NCBI GenBank assembly: GCA_018716295.1
Contig: DVKC01000030.1
Location: 1-64,000, forward strand
Source of the DNA: Candidatus Avimuribaculum pullicola
Lineage (GTDB): Bacteria > Bacteroidota > Bacteroidia > Bacteroidales > Muribaculaceae
Reading direction: 5' to 3'
DNA: 64,000 bases
Shown here: positions 44,473 through 53,964 of the stretch, piece by piece
Numbering within the stretch: the first letter of the stretch is position 1
Layout of the letters: every line of letters begins with the position of its first letter
Translations under genes and position numbers: made by a program
The notes under the pieces: model-generated
Database searches by the model: none
Told to the model about the DNA's origin: nothing
The model's input: only the letters and a program-made list of their open reading frames with translations

Positions 44473-45189
44473 ATGATTATGGAAGAAAGATTGCGTATCC
44501 TGCTATGCGAGGATGATGAAAACCTCGGCATGCTTTTGAGAGAATATTTGCAAGCTAAAGGGTTCAATGCCGACCTTTATGCCGATGGCGAGAGTGGCTA
44601 CAAGGCTTTCTTGAAAGGGAAGTATGATTTGTGCGTGCTTGATGTGATGATGCCCAAAAAGGACGGGTTTGCATTGGCGCAAGAAATCCGCACTGTCAAT
44701 AGCGAGGTGCCTATCATCTTCTTGACTGCAAAGTCGCTCAAGGAAGATGTGTTTGAAGGGTTCAAGATTGGTGCCGACGATTATATCACCAAGCCGTTCA
44801 GCATGGAAGAGTTGGTGTTCAGAATTGAAGCTATCTTGCGCCGTGTGAAAGGCAAGAAAGGCAAAGAGATAACGATGTACAAGATAGGCAAGTTTACATT
44901 CGACACACAGAAGCAAGTGCTCATGGTCGATGACAAGGTGACGAAGCTGACTACCAAGGAATCGGAATTGTTGAGCCTGTTGTGTGCACATGTGAATGAA
45001 ATCCTTGAAAGGAATTTTGCCCTGAAGACGATTTGGATCGACGATAATTACTTCAATGCCCGTAGCATGGACGTGTATATCACCAAGTTGCGCAAGCACC
45101 TCAAGGATGACCCGTCGATTGAGATTATCAATATCCACGGCAAGGGTTATAAGCTCATCGCACCCGATGTAGAAGCAAAGGCCAAGTGA
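44473..45189 (+). CDS. rprY: OmpR-family response regulator (RprY-like)
   Basis: A 238-residue regulator. The receiver domain (about 8-120) has the acidic pocket CEDDE, phospho-acceptor Asp57 in LDVMMPKKDG, Thr/Ser switch in FLTAKS and Lys in TKPFSMEEL. The C-terminal winged helix (about 140-232) ends in RSMDVYITKLRKHLKDDPSIEI-type recognition sequence. The start could be the second Met at 44479. Transcribed with the kinase; a strong terminator follows. Confidence 0.9.
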   Translation: MIMEERLRILLCEDDENLGMLLREYLQAKGFNADLYADGESGYKAFLKGKYDLCVLDVMMPKKDGFALAQEIRTVNSEVPIIFLTAKSLKEDVFEGFKIGADDYITKPFSMEELVFRIEAILRRVKGKKGKEITMYKIGKFTFDTQKQVLMVDDKVTKLTTKESELLSLLCAHVNEILERNFALKTIWIDDNYFNARSMDVYITKLRKHLKDDPSIEIINIHGKGYKLIAPDVEAKAK

Positions 45190-45220
45190 TGTGGCGCACA
45201 TATTGATATAGCTTATCAAA

Positions 45221-45257
45221 AAACAACATTGTTTTGACGACAATGTTGTTTTTTTTG
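45221..45257 (+). terminator. Terminator of the two-component operon
   Basis: A 12-bp perfect stem AAACAACATTGT / ACAATGTTGTTT (45221-45232 with 45240-45251) followed by a run of T. Its 3' arm overlaps the -33 of the next promoter. Confidence 0.88.
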
Positions 45258-45276
45258 TCGGTCATTATTACTTTTG
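45246..45276 (+). promoter_or_regulatory. Promoter of the acyltransferase gene
   Basis: TTG (45246-45248), 20 nt, TACTTTTG (45269-45276). It excludes the upstream in-frame start at 45234 and supports the ATG at 45327. Confidence 0.65.
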
Positions 45277-45326
45277 CAATGACGAAAAGGTTGCGGAATT
45301 GCGCCGCTGTCGAAAAATCGAAGATT

Positions 45327-46052
45327 ATGAAATATGTATTAAGGGTTTACCAGTGGGTGATTGCTTGCCCCATATTGTTGGTTCTTACAATACTTACGGC
45401 ATTGACCACAATGCTTTTCAGCCTCCTCGGAATGGGAAAGTGGGCTGGTTATTATCCTCCTAAATGGTGGTCGAGGTGTTGGTGTTGGTTGATGTTCGTG
45501 AGGGTTGAGGTGCGCAACCGCCATCTCATCAACAAGCGCACGTCATACGTGTTTGTGGCCAATCATCAAGGTGCTTATGACATTTTCTCAATATATGGCT
45601 ATTTGGGGCATAATTTCAGGTGGATGATGAAAAAAAGCCTGGAGAAAGTTCCATTTGTTGGGCTTGCTTGTAAAAGCAGCGGGCATATAATGGTTGACCG
45701 TTCGTCGCCATCGGCCATAAAAGCCACAATGGACGAAGCTAAGGAGAAATTGCGCGATGGAATGTCGCTTGTTGTTTTCCCCGAGGGAAACAGGTCGCTG
45801 AATGGGCGTATGAAAGAATTTAAACGCGGGGCATTCAAACTTGCACTTGATTTTAATCTGCCAGTTGTGCCGATAACGATTGACGGTTCGTTCAAAGTGC
45901 TGCCGCGTACCACCTACAATATAACTCCTGGCAAAATCATTCTCACAATACATGAACCGATAATGCCGTCGGCCGAAGGACATGACCTCGACAAGGTGCT
46001 TGCCGAAAGTTATGCTAAAATACAATCGGCATTGCCGCAGGAAAATAGGTGA
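45327..46052 (+). CDS. plsC: 1-acyl-glycerol-3-phosphate acyltransferase (PlsC-type)
   Basis: A 241-residue membrane-associated enzyme adding the second acyl chain to lysophosphatidic acid. A TM segment lies at about 8-32. The catalytic block NHQGAYD (NHxxxxD) and the glycerol-phosphate-binding FPEGNRS match PlsC; VDRSSPSAI and VVPITIDGSF fit motifs III/IV. The start is at 45327 because the promoter lies between it and the earlier candidate. Confidence 0.87.
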   Translation: MKYVLRVYQWVIACPILLVLTILTALTTMLFSLLGMGKWAGYYPPKWWSRCWCWLMFVRVEVRNRHLINKRTSYVFVANHQGAYDIFSIYGYLGHNFRWMMKKSLEKVPFVGLACKSSGHIMVDRSSPSAIKATMDEAKEKLRDGMSLVVFPEGNRSLNGRMKEFKRGAFKLALDFNLPVVPITIDGSFKVLPRTTYNITPGKIILTIHEPIMPSAEGHDLDKVLAESYAKIQSALPQENR

Positions 46053-46142
46053 TAATTGCCCTTGGGTGTATAAAATGGCATTTGCAGAATAGACTCAAAA
46101 GTTGCTTTTGTGGAAAGGAATAAATTTTTTTGATGAGAAGTA

Positions 46143-46172
46143 TTGCATTTTCGGGAAAAAGCAGTACCTTTG
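46143..46172 (+). promoter_or_regulatory. tRNA-Gln promoter
   Basis: TTG (46143-46145), 19 nt, TACCTTTG (46165-46172), 19 nt before the tRNA 5' end. Confidence 0.75.
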
Positions 46173-46191
46173 CAACGTCAAAAACGAAAAT

Positions 46192-46262
46192 TGTCCAGTG
46201 GTGTAATGGTAGCACTTCGGATTCTGGTTCCGCCTGTGAGGGTTCGAGTCCTTCCTGGACAA
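46192..46262 (+). tRNA. tRNA-Gln (anticodon CTG)
   Basis: Acceptor arms TGTCCAG / CTGGACA pair over 7 bp with discriminator A at 46262. The anticodon stem-loop CGGA-TTCTGGT-TCCG gives anticodon CTG, and the T arm GAGGGTTCGAGTCCTTC pairs well. CCA is not encoded. rpsP follows 65 bp downstream and may share the transcript. Confidence 0.92.
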
Positions 46263-46327
46263 CAAAGAAGTGGGGGAGCAGCGTTGTTCCCCTAATTAAT
46301 GTAAAACAAATTTAAACAAATTATTAA

Positions 46328-46876
46328 ATGGCTACAAAAATTAGATTACAGCGTCATGGCCGCAAGGGTTATGCGTTTTATCCAATTGTAATCGCCGATA
46401 GCAGGGCACCACGTGATGGTAAATTTATTGAAAGGATTGGTTCTTATAACCCAAATACTAATCCTGCTACAATAAGTTTAAATTTTGAAAGAGCTTTGTA
46501 TTGGGTTAACGTGGGTGCTATCCCTACCGATACAGTACGCAACATCTTGTCGCGCGAAGGTGTGCTTATGATGAAGCACCTCCAAGGTGGCGTTAAGAAA
46601 GGCGCATTCACCGAGGAAGAAGCGCAACGTCGCTTTGAGGCTTGGAAGAGTGAAAAGGACGCAAGAATCAATGCAATCAGAAACAAGGTGAACGAAGAAA
46701 AGCGCAATGCCGAGAAGGTTCGTCTTGAAGAAGAAACTGCAAAGAAGAATGCCAAGGCTGAATTGGTGGCAAAGAAGAAAGCCGAATTGGCTGCTAAGGC
46801 TGCCGAAGAAGCTGCTGCCAAGGCTGCCGAAGCTGAGGCTCAAGAGGGTGAAGCTACAGCACCTGCTGCTGAGTAA
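46328..46876 (+). CDS. rpsP: 30S ribosomal protein S16, extended form
   Basis: The N-terminal ~80 residues are canonical S16 ([39 protein letters not shown]). The protein continues to 182 residues with a Lys/Glu/Ala-rich helical tail ending in low-complexity [16 protein letters not shown] sequence. Long tails are usual for S16 in this phylum. Codons look highly expressed. Confidence 0.97.
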   Translation: MATKIRLQRHGRKGYAFYPIVIADSRAPRDGKFIERIGSYNPNTNPATISLNFERALYWVNVGAIPTDTVRNILSREGVLMMKHLQGGVKKGAFTEEEAQRRFEAWKSEKDARINAIRNKVNEEKRNAEKVRLEEETAKKNAKAELVAKKKAELAAKAAEEAAAKAAEAEAQEGEATAPAAE

Positions 46877-46906
46877 TTCCCTACGGCGTAAGGAGATATT
46901 TAAAAG

Positions 46907-46945
46907 GAGATGTGCCGCAAATATAGGCGGTGCATCTCTTTTTTT
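46907..46945 (+). terminator. rpsP terminator
   Basis: A 12-bp stem GAGATGTGCCGC / GCGGTGCATCTC (46907-46918 with 46927-46938; two G-T pairs) followed by TTTTTTT. Confidence 0.9.
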
Positions 46946-46973
46946 GATTTATATAATAAAACAGGAAATTGTT

Positions 46974-47516
46974 ATGAGGCGTCTGATTTTAGAAACACCA
47001 AGGTTGCAGTTGCATGAAATGGTTCTCGACGATTTCAAGTCGCTGTCTTTGATATTGCAAGATGAAAATGTAATGTATGCCTATAATGGAGCGTTCAGTG
47101 AAGAGGAAACCATGGCATGGTTGCAAAAACAGTTCCGGCGTTACAAGGAATTTGGGTTTGGTCTGTGGGGCGTGTTTCTTGCGGGGACAAATGAAATGAT
47201 AGGTCAGAGTGGCATCACAATGCAAGATTATAAGGAAATGAAAGTCCCTGAAATTGGTTACCTGTTTGCATATAAATATTGGCATCAAGGTTATGCAACC
47301 GAGGCGGCAATTGCTTGCCGGGAATATGGATTCGGTACATTGTGCTTTGACGCAATGTACTCAATTATTCGTGATACAAATGTCGCATCGCAGAAAGTGG
47401 CACTACGCAATGGAATGAGGCCGATTGATACTATAATAAAACATTACCGTGGTGTCGATATGCCACATATTGTATTTCGCGCCAATAATGCAGGAAGTCG
47501 GGTGAAAGCAGATTGA
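46974..47516 (+). CDS. GNAT-family N-acetyltransferase
   Basis: A 180-residue RimJ/RimL-type acetyltransferase. The N-terminal LETPRLQLHEMVLDDF and the acetyl-CoA-binding segment YLFAYKYWHQGYATEAA fit the family, as does SIIRDTNVASQKVALRNGM. The acceptor is unknown. The true start is the ATG at 46974, after the rpsP terminator. Confidence 0.87.
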   Translation: MRRLILETPRLQLHEMVLDDFKSLSLILQDENVMYAYNGAFSEEETMAWLQKQFRRYKEFGFGLWGVFLAGTNEMIGQSGITMQDYKEMKVPEIGYLFAYKYWHQGYATEAAIACREYGFGTLCFDAMYSIIRDTNVASQKVALRNGMRPIDTIIKHYRGVDMPHIVFRANNAGSRVKAD

Positions 47517-47606
47517 AACAATTCAAAATACCCCTGTTGCATAAAATCACGTGGCCGCATTAATCAAATTGTGGATTGTTGGATGATGGGTGGGGTATAT
47601 ACAAAT

Positions 47607-47639
47607 AAAAAATACTTGTCATCACGACAAATATTTTTT
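47607..47639. terminator. Bidirectional terminator between convergent genes
   Basis: AAAAAATACTTGTC pairs with GACAAATATTTTTT with one mismatch. A/T runs on both sides can serve the GNAT gene and ligA. The rest of 47517-47762 shows no gene. Confidence 0.7.
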
Positions 47640-47762
47640 ACCTTAAATCTAATACCATGAAAAACTTGATGCAAATGTATAGATTATATTTTATTCTGCA
47701 AAGCTTTTAGTGAGAAAAATGCGTTTTTAACTAAAGTTTAACACTTGGCAATGATTTTGTGC

Positions 47763-49772
47763 TTATTCTTGCCCTAATAAGGCAAGGAATTGGTCTTCGT
47801 TGATTATTTCAATGCCTAACTTTTGGGCTTTTTCAAGTTTGGCTGGCCCCATGTTTTCACCTGCAAGTACAAATGATGTTTTTGAGGAAATTGAGCCTAC
47901 GTTTTTCCCGCCATTGGCTTCAATTATTTTTTTATATTCATCGCGTGAGTGGTGGTTGAAAACGCCACTTATTACAATTGATTTCCCCGATAGAATGGTG
48001 GATACGGGTTTGGCTTCATCGGCCAGACGCATTTGCAGCCCTGCGTTGCGCAGCCGTTCAATAATGATGCGGTTGCTATCCACTGCAAAGTAATCGACAA
48101 TGCTTTGTGCTATCTTCGAGCCTATTTCATCGATGGCCGACAGTTGCTCGACTGTCAAGCTCATGAGTGTGTCTATGTCGGTGGTGGCGTGTGCAAGTTT
48201 TTTTGCAACAGTTTCTCCTACGTAGGGTATCGACAAGGCGAAGATTACACGCTCGTATGGTACTTTCAGGCTGTCGTTGATACCTTTTATGATGCGCTGC
48301 GCCGATTTCAACCCGAAACGGTCGAGAGTCATTAGTTTATCGATGGTCAAGTCATATATGTCGGCGATGTTTTTAACCAACCCTGAGTTGTAGAGTTGTT
48401 GTGCGACCTCTTCACCCACACCGTCGATATTCATTGCATGACGGCTTACGAAGTGTTCGATTTTTCCTGTAATTTGTGGCGGGCATGAGTATTTGTTGGG
48501 ACATATCCATGCAGCTTCGCCCTCGATGCGTTGCAGTGTGCTTCCACACACGGGGCATTGTGTGATAAACTTGACTGGCTGGCTGCCATGTTGGCGCATG
48601 TCGAGGTTCACACCGACGATTTTAGGAATGATTTCACCACCTTTTTCGACATATAGCATGTCGCCTTCGTGAATGTCGAGGTTGCGTATAATGTCTTCGT
48701 TATGGAGTGTGGCACGTTTTACAATGGTGCCGGAAAGCAGCACCGGAGCCAAGTTTGCCACTGGTGTGATTACTCCTGTCCGACCCACTTCGAACGATAC
48801 GGATTGCAGTTGTGTGCATTCACGTTCGGCCTGGAATTTATAGGCTATTGCCCACCGAGGATTCTTGGCAGTGTAGCCGAGGTTGAGCTGTTGCCGCAGA
48901 GAGTTCACTTTGAATACCAGCCCGTCGGTTGCCACTGGCAGGTGCTTGCGTTCGGTGTCCCAATATGCAATGAATTGTTCTACTTCTTCGATATTGTTAA
49001 GCAGCTTGGTGGCCGAAGAAACCTTGAACCCCCATTGTTTCATTGCCATTAGGTTGTCGTAGTGGTTGTCGTATGGGAGATTGTTGCCGAGCAGGTAATA
49101 CAAGTATGCATCAAGTTTGCGTCGAGCCACTTCGGCTGAGTTCTGCATTTTCAATGTTCCGGCAGCGGCGTTACGAGGATTGGCAAACAACGGCTCTTCG
49201 TTGTATTCTCGTTCCTTGTTCAGGTCGTCAAATACATTCCAAGGCATCAATATCTCGCCACGCACCTCGAAGTGTTCGGGGTATCCGCTGCCTGGGCGCA
49301 ATTGTAACGGAATGCAACGTATTGTGCGTACATTGTCGGTAACGTCGTCGCCATGTATGCCATCGCCACGTGTCACGGCTTGTACCATGCGGCCATTTTC
49401 GTAGGTTATGGAGATAGAAGTCCCGTCAAATTTCATTTCGCCCACGATTTGGAATGGTTCGTTGCCAAGGGCGTTTTTTACCCTGTTGAAGAAGTCGGCA
49501 ACTTCATCGACCGAGTAGGTATTGGCCAGCGATAGCATTGGGCGTTGATGTGCCACTTGTCGGAATGCCTTGTTTATATCGCTGCCGACGCGTTGCGTGG
49601 GAGAGTTTGGGTCGAAATATTGAGGGTTGTCATTTTCAAGCTGCTCAAGCAGTGCCATTTTGTCGTCAAATTCTTTGTCCGACATGGTGGGAGCATTAAG
49701 CACATAATATTTATAATTGTTCTCGTTGAGCTCGTTGCGTAGCTCGTCGATTAGTTGTTTTATATTGTCCAT
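47763..49772 (-). CDS. ligA: NAD-dependent DNA ligase
   Basis: A 669-residue replicative ligase. It has the N-terminal Ia domain ([17 protein letters not shown]), catalytic Lys in [12 protein letters not shown] fold, and a four-Cys zinc finger (CPVCGSTLQ...CPNKYSCP). HhH repeats ([26 protein letters not shown]) and a C-terminal BRCT domain (about 590-669) complete it. The ATG at 49772 ([15 protein letters not shown]) fits the family better than a start 14 codons upstream. Confidence 0.96.
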   Translation of the reverse strand: MDNIKQLIDELRNELNENNYKYYVLNAPTMSDKEFDDKMALLEQLENDNPQYFDPNSPTQRVGSDINKAFRQVAHQRPMLSLANTYSVDEVADFFNRVKNALGNEPFQIVGEMKFDGTSISITYENGRMVQAVTRGDGIHGDDVTDNVRTIRCIPLQLRPGSGYPEHFEVRGEILMPWNVFDDLNKEREYNEEPLFANPRNAAAGTLKMQNSAEVARRKLDAYLYYLLGNNLPYDNHYDNLMAMKQWGFKVSSATKLLNNIEEVEQFIAYWDTERKHLPVATDGLVFKVNSLRQQLNLGYTAKNPRWAIAYKFQAERECTQLQSVSFEVGRTGVITPVANLAPVLLSGTIVKRATLHNEDIIRNLDIHEGDMLYVEKGGEIIPKIVGVNLDMRQHGSQPVKFITQCPVCGSTLQRIEGEAAWICPNKYSCPPQITGKIEHFVSRHAMNIDGVGEEVAQQLYNSGLVKNIADIYDLTIDKLMTLDRFGLKSAQRIIKGINDSLKVPYERVIFALSIPYVGETVAKKLAHATTDIDTLMSLTVEQLSAIDEIGSKIAQSIVDYFAVDSNRIIIERLRNAGLQMRLADEAKPVSTILSGKSIVISGVFNHHSRDEYKKIIEANGGKNVGSISSKTSFVLAGENMGPAKLEKAQKLGIEIINEDQFLALLGQE

Positions 49773-49820
49773 GTCATTGCTTATTTTGATGCTAAGGTAA
49801 CCAATTTTGCCCAATCGAGC

Positions 49821-49864
49821 AAAAAAGCAGTCCTGCCACTACCGCATCAAGGTGGTGGCAGGAC
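49821..49864 (-). terminator. Terminator of the aromatic amino-acid operon
   Basis: On the minus strand a 14-bp stem (GTCCTGCCACCACC / GGTAGTGGCAGGAC) is followed by TGCTTTTTT. It follows tyrA by 26 bp. Confidence 0.9.
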
Positions 49865-49889
49865 GCATATAAGATGGCCAATGGGGTGT

Positions 49890-50663
49890 TTATTTGATGT
49901 TTTCGCGCACCTCGTCGAGGAATGCCTTCATGGCAGTTCCATCCTTGGCTGTAACTATTTCTTGCAGCTTGGCCAGTTGTTTTTGTATTTCTTGTAGCTG
50001 TCCCGTAGTGTGGGGATTGAACAAGATTTCTTGCAGCAGGTAGTCATCTTCCGACATCAGTCCGCGCGCTATGGCCATGTGCCGTTTGAATGTAGTGCCC
50101 GGTGCTTCCTGGTGCTTCATCACGCTGGCGAATACCAATGTGCTTGCAAATGGGATTGACAGTGAGAATGCTATTGTTTCGTCGTGCTGGGCAAATGTGT
50201 ATTCAAATATGTTGAGGTGCAGCTCGTTGTATAAGTCTTTAAAAAACACTTTTCCCAAGTGGTCGCTCTCGGCGATGATGATGGCGTTCTCGTTCGACAA
50301 GTTGCTCAGTGACGCGAACGTGGGGCCGAACATCGGGTGGCTGCTCACGAAGGGGTGCCCGCATGTGGCATAAAATTCGGGCAATCCGTTTTTGACCGAG
50401 GCGATGTCTGAAATGATGCATCTGTCGGGCAGCAGCGGAAGCACCTCGTTGAACGCGTCGATGGTGTATTTCACCGTGACGGCGTTGATGAGCAGGTCGG
50501 GCTCGAACTCTGGGATTTCGTCGAGCGAGTAAAAGCGCAGGGCGTGGAACGTGAATCGCAACTTGTCGGGGTCTTTGTCGTAAACGGCCACTTCGTGCTT
50601 GAAACTTAGTACATCGCAAAAGAACGACCCCATTTTCCCTGCTCCCAGTATGAGTATTTTCAT
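49890..50663 (-). CDS. tyrA: Prephenate dehydrogenase
   Basis: A 257-residue enzyme of tyrosine synthesis. The NAD-binding loop LGAGKMGSFF starts the protein, followed by ISDIASVKNGLPEF and SSHPMFGPTFA, which carries the conserved His of the active site. It is shorter than TyrA proteins with a fused mutase; the chorismate mutase here is fused to the DAHP synthase instead. It lies 13 bp from that gene and is last in the operon. Confidence 0.9.
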   Translation of the reverse strand: MKILILGAGKMGSFFCDVLSFKHEVAVYDKDPDKLRFTFHALRFYSLDEIPEFEPDLLINAVTVKYTIDAFNEVLPLLPDRCIISDIASVKNGLPEFYATCGHPFVSSHPMFGPTFASLSNLSNENAIIIAESDHLGKVFFKDLYNELHLNIFEYTFAQHDETIAFSLSIPFASTLVFASVMKHQEAPGTTFKRHMAIARGLMSEDDYLLQEILFNPHTTGQLQEIQKQLAKLQEIVTAKDGTAMKAFLDEVRENIK

Positions 50664-50676
50664 TTCTGTAAGTGCT

Positions 50677-51747
50677 TTATTTGGCTCTGTTGTTCAATAC
50701 TTCGATTTGCTGGCGTACCGACTCCTCGTGAATGGCTTCGATAACGGTTTTCATGAAATTGCCGCTCATGCCCATTTCCTCGGCGAGTTTCACGCGCGAT
50801 TTCAGTATGTCGTCATATCGGTTGGTGTGTACGATTTGCATGCTGTGGTCTTTTTTGTATTGGCCGATTTCGCGCGACACTCTCATGCGCTTGGCAAGTA
50901 TTTCGATCAAGTCGTTGTCGATTTGGTCGATTTGTTGGCGCAGCAGTGTGAGGCTTTCGGTCGATTGGGCATTGTCGCGGATAACAAGTGTATTGAGAAT
51001 GAAATTGAGAACCTCGGGCGTGATTTGCTGGCTCTTGTCGCTAAGTGCACAATCGGGGTCGCAGTGCGACTCGATGATAAGCCCGTCGAAGCCCATGTCG
51101 AGTGCTTGTTGTGACAGTGGAGCTATCAGTTCGCGTTTGCCGCCCATGTGTGACGGGTCACATATTATTTGCAGCCCGGGCAAGCGACGGTGCAGTTCGA
51201 TAGGGATGTGCCACTGTGGCATGTTGCGGTAGAGGTGCTTGCCATAAACTGTAAAACCACGGTGAATGGCTGCAATGCGGCGTATTCCGGCATTGTAGAT
51301 GCGTTCAATCGCTCCAATCCAGAGTTCCAGATCGGGGTTCACGGGATTTTTCACCATTACAGGAATGTCGCAACCGTTCAGGCTGTTGGCAATCTCTTGT
51401 ACTGCAAATGGGTTGGCCGATGTGCGTGCGCCTATCCACAACATGTCAATTCCGGCATTGAGAGCAGCTTCTACGTGGGCTTTGTTGGCAACTTCGGTGC
51501 TGACGAGCATACCAGTTTCCTCTTTAACCCGTTTGAGCCATTCAAGGCCTGGCTCGCCTATGCCTTCGAAACCGCCTGGTTTGGTTCGAGGTTTCCATAT
51601 ACCTGCGCGGAATATTTTTATTCCGTATTCGGCCAGGGCTCGTGCGGTGGTCATGATTTGTTCTTCACTTTCGGCACTGCATGGGCCGGCGATTACTATT
51701 GGGCGGCCTACTTGCTCGGCCGTGGCGATAGGTTGTAAGTCGTTCAT
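50677..51747 (-). CDS. aroF: Bifunctional DAHP synthase / chorismate mutase
   Basis: A 356-residue two-domain enzyme. Residues about 1-255 are a type I-beta DAHP synthase (AGPCSAES, FRAGIWKPRTKPGGFEG, VMVKNPVNPD, CDPSHMGGKRELI) condensing PEP and erythrose 4-phosphate. Residues about 265-356 are an AroQ chorismate mutase (LRQQIDQIDNDLIEILAKRM, EIGQYKK). Fusing the first and branch-point enzymes allows feedback by prephenate or chorismate in related bacteria. Gaps are 20 bp upstream and 13 bp downstream. Symbol by function. Confidence 0.93.
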   Translation of the reverse strand: MNDLQPIATAEQVGRPIVIAGPCSAESEEQIMTTARALAEYGIKIFRAGIWKPRTKPGGFEGIGEPGLEWLKRVKEETGMLVSTEVANKAHVEAALNAGIDMLWIGARTSANPFAVQEIANSLNGCDIPVMVKNPVNPDLELWIGAIERIYNAGIRRIAAIHRGFTVYGKHLYRNMPQWHIPIELHRRLPGLQIICDPSHMGGKRELIAPLSQQALDMGFDGLIIESHCDPDCALSDKSQQITPEVLNFILNTLVIRDNAQSTESLTLLRQQIDQIDNDLIEILAKRMRVSREIGQYKKDHSMQIVHTNRYDDILKSRVKLAEEMGMSGNFMKTVIEAIHEESVRQQIEVLNNRAK

Positions 51748-51767
51748 AATTTATGTGGTTTTAAAAA

Positions 51768-52943
51768 TTAATTATTCATGTTTTTTATCCGGTCGAGTGC
51801 TTGCTGCATTCGATTGTCGGCGCAGCATAGTGATATGCGCAGGTATCGGTTGCCGTTGCTGCCGAATATATGCCCAGGTGTTATAAAAACTCGTGCCTTG
51901 TGCAGGATTTTCTCCGATAATGTTTCGGCATCAGTCGCGTTGGCAGGTATTTTTCCCCATAGGAAGAGTCCTGCCTGAGTAGGGTCGAATGTGCAACCGA
52001 GAGCTTGCATGATTTGTTCGGCAATAGCTCGACGTTGCTTGTAGGTCGCATTTACTTGGTCGTACCATGACTGGTCGCATTGCAGGGCTTTGGCTGCTGC
52101 CAACATCATCGGACGGAATTGGCCTGAATCGACATTTGACTTCACCCTTAAAATCCATTGGATAAATTGCTGGTTTGAAGCTACCATAGCGATGCGCCAT
52201 CCTGCCATATTGTGTGACTTGCTGAGTGAGTTCATTTCTATGGCAATATCTTTGGCACCTTCAATATTGAGTATGCTTAAAGGATTGTCGTTGAGTATGA
52301 AACTGTAAGGGTTGTCGTTGACGATTACTATGTTGTGCTTACGGCCAAATTCCACAAGTTTCTTGAACAAGTCGATTGATGCGCGGCGACCAGTGGGCAT
52401 GTTGGGGTAGTTGGTCCACATTAGCTTTATTTGTTCAAGAGGCAGCTGTTCGAGTGCATCGAAGTCGGGTTCCCAGCCGTTCTCTTCGGTAAGGTCATAC
52501 TGGAATATGCGGGCATCGGCAAGGCGGCTAACAGATGTGTAGGTGGGGTAACCAGGATTTGGGACAAGCACTCCGTCGCCAGGGTTGACAAAAGCGAAAG
52601 TCGTGTGTAAAATACCTTCTTTCGAGCCGATAAGAGGCTGTATCTCTGTGGCTGGGTCGAGTTCAACGCCATAGTATTTCTCATACCAGTCGGCAAAGGC
52701 CTTGCGCAGTTCGGGAATACCAATGTAGGGCTGGTATCCATGCGCATTGTCTTGGCGGGCTTCCTGGCATAGGGTGTCGATTACGTCGGTGTGTGGTGGT
52801 CGGTCGGGACCGCCGACGCCGAGTGATATGATGTCGGCACCCTGCGCGTTAAGTTCGGCTATTTCCCGTAATTTTTTTGAGAAATAGTATTCCTTGACCT
52901 GCGATATGCGGTCGGCTGGTTTTATGGAGTGGTTAGTTTTCAT
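51768..52943 (-). CDS. PLP-dependent aminotransferase (class I/II), aromatic operon
   Basis: A 391-residue fold-type I enzyme with GVGGPDRPPH, NPGYPTYTS, the substrate-binding NYPNMPTG and the PLP Lys in NSLSKSHNMAGWR. Its place between pheA and the DAHP synthase suggests transamination of prephenate, phenylpyruvate or hydroxyphenylpyruvate; LL-DAP-aminotransferase-like specificity cannot be excluded from sequence. The start at 52943 (MKTNHSIKPADRI) overlaps the pheA end by 11 nt. Confidence 0.87.
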   Translation of the reverse strand: MKTNHSIKPADRISQVKEYYFSKKLREIAELNAQGADIISLGVGGPDRPPHTDVIDTLCQEARQDNAHGYQPYIGIPELRKAFADWYEKYYGVELDPATEIQPLIGSKEGILHTTFAFVNPGDGVLVPNPGYPTYTSVSRLADARIFQYDLTEENGWEPDFDALEQLPLEQIKLMWTNYPNMPTGRRASIDLFKKLVEFGRKHNIVIVNDNPYSFILNDNPLSILNIEGAKDIAIEMNSLSKSHNMAGWRIAMVASNQQFIQWILRVKSNVDSGQFRPMMLAAAKALQCDQSWYDQVNATYKQRRAIAEQIMQALGCTFDPTQAGLFLWGKIPANATDAETLSEKILHKARVFITPGHIFGSNGNRYLRISLCCADNRMQQALDRIKNMNN

Positions 52944-53775
52944 CTGAGTATTCGTTATATTCACCTAATATTTTAAATTCATTGATGAGAGGTTTCACAG
53001 CGTCGATTGACTGCCGGTATCGCACATAGTCATTAAATGTGAGATTGATGTAGAACCTGTATTCCCATTCTCGCCCTATGATAGGCAGCGATTGTATTTT
53101 CGACAGGTTGATGTCGTAGAACGAGAATATAGTGAGTATTTTTGACAGGCTGCCTTGTGTGTGCGGCAAGGTGAAAACCAGCGATGCCTTGTTGATTTTG
53201 CCGTGCTCCACCAGATATGGGGCTTCGAGCGGGTCGGCAATAATCAAAAAACGGGTTGAATTGCGTTTGTTGGTCTGTATGTCACGGGCAAGAATGTCAA
53301 GCCCGTATAGTTTGGCGGCATATTCTCCACACACGGCTGCCACGCCATTAAGTTTCTTTTGGGCTATCTCTTGTGCGCTTCCTGCGGTGTCGTTTTTCTC
53401 GACTATTTTCATGTTAGGGTGTTGGTGGAGGAATTGTGCACATTGCATCAATGCCATTGGGTGGGAGTTGACTTCGTTAAGGTCTTCGATTGATTGCCCA
53501 GGTAGAGCTGCCAAGACGTGTGAAATGTGCATCTTGTATTCGCCCACGATCGCAAGGTTGCTTTTTCGCAGCAATTCGTGGTTTTGCAGCAAACTTCCAG
53601 CAATGGTGTTCTCGATGGCAAGTGTGCCTATGAGCGAAGCATCGTTGTTGAGGGTGTCGAACATCGATGTGAAAGTTTCACAGGGGATGGTTTCGATTTC
53701 CTCGTTTTTGAAATACTGCCTCGCTGCGGCTTCATGGAAGCAACCAGGTTCACCTTGTATAGTAACACGTTTCAT
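52933..53775 (-). CDS. pheA: Prephenate dehydratase
   Basis: A 280-residue enzyme making phenylpyruvate. The PDT domain (about 1-185) has IQGEPGCFHEAAA, GTLAIENTIAGSL and NSTRFLII, which carries the catalytic Thr (TRF). An ACT regulatory domain follows (about 197-275; FTLPHTQGSLSKIL, IQSLPIIGREWEYRF), giving feedback inhibition by Phe. No mutase domain is fused. First gene of the operon, immediately behind the leader-peptide attenuator. Confidence 0.95.
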   Translation of the reverse strand: MKRVTIQGEPGCFHEAAARQYFKNEEIETIPCETFTSMFDTLNNDASLIGTLAIENTIAGSLLQNHELLRKSNLAIVGEYKMHISHVLAALPGQSIEDLNEVNSHPMALMQCAQFLHQHPNMKIVEKNDTAGSAQEIAQKKLNGVAAVCGEYAAKLYGLDILARDIQTNKRNSTRFLIIADPLEAPYLVEHGKINKASLVFTLPHTQGSLSKILTIFSFYDINLSKIQSLPIIGREWEYRFYINLTFNDYVRYRQSIDAVKPLINEFKILGEYNEYSDEN

Positions 53776-53790
53776 AATTAGTTATAGTTC

Positions 53791-53831
53791 TAAATAAAAA
53801 ATCCCGCCGTTGTTGTTTACGGCGGGATTTT
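53791..53831 (-). terminator. Attenuator terminator upstream of pheA
   Basis: On the minus strand AATCCCGCCGT pairs with ACGGCGGGATT over 11 bp with a short loop, followed by TTTTTATTT. It lies between the leader peptide and pheA. Its 5' arm can pair instead with GGCGAGG at 53877-53883, an antiterminator. That segment is next to TATATGC (53869-53875), which can pair with GCATATA (53920-53926) inside the leader peptide. The 1:2, 2:3 and 3:4 pairings of classical attenuation are therefore all present. Confidence 0.88.
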
Positions 53832-53890
53832 CATATTTTGTTAATCAATTAATATTAAAAAATTAAGTGCATATAACCTCGCCTTTATTT

Positions 53891-53941
53891 TTATTTAAAA
53901 TAAAAGTAAAAGAAAAAGCTATATGCAAAAAATCGGCTCAT
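53891..53941 (-). CDS. pheL: Phe/Tyr-rich leader peptide (pheL-like)
   Basis: A 16-residue ORF: MSRFFAYSFFFYFYFK. Seven residues are Phe and three Tyr. It starts about 24 nt after the -7 element of a full promoter and ends 59 bases before the terminator hairpin. Ribosome stalling when charged tRNA-Phe (and perhaps tRNA-Tyr) is scarce would free the antiterminator and allow transcription into pheA. The symbol is by analogy to enterobacterial leaders; no sequence relationship is implied. Confidence 0.85.
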   Translation of the reverse strand: MSRFFAYSFFFYFYFK

Positions 53942-53964
53942 AGTGAAATCTGTTTATGATGTTG

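Noticed and set aside
46192..46262. tRNA-Gln as an integration (att) site
   Set aside because: No integrase, no repeated tRNA 3' end and only housekeeping genes nearby.
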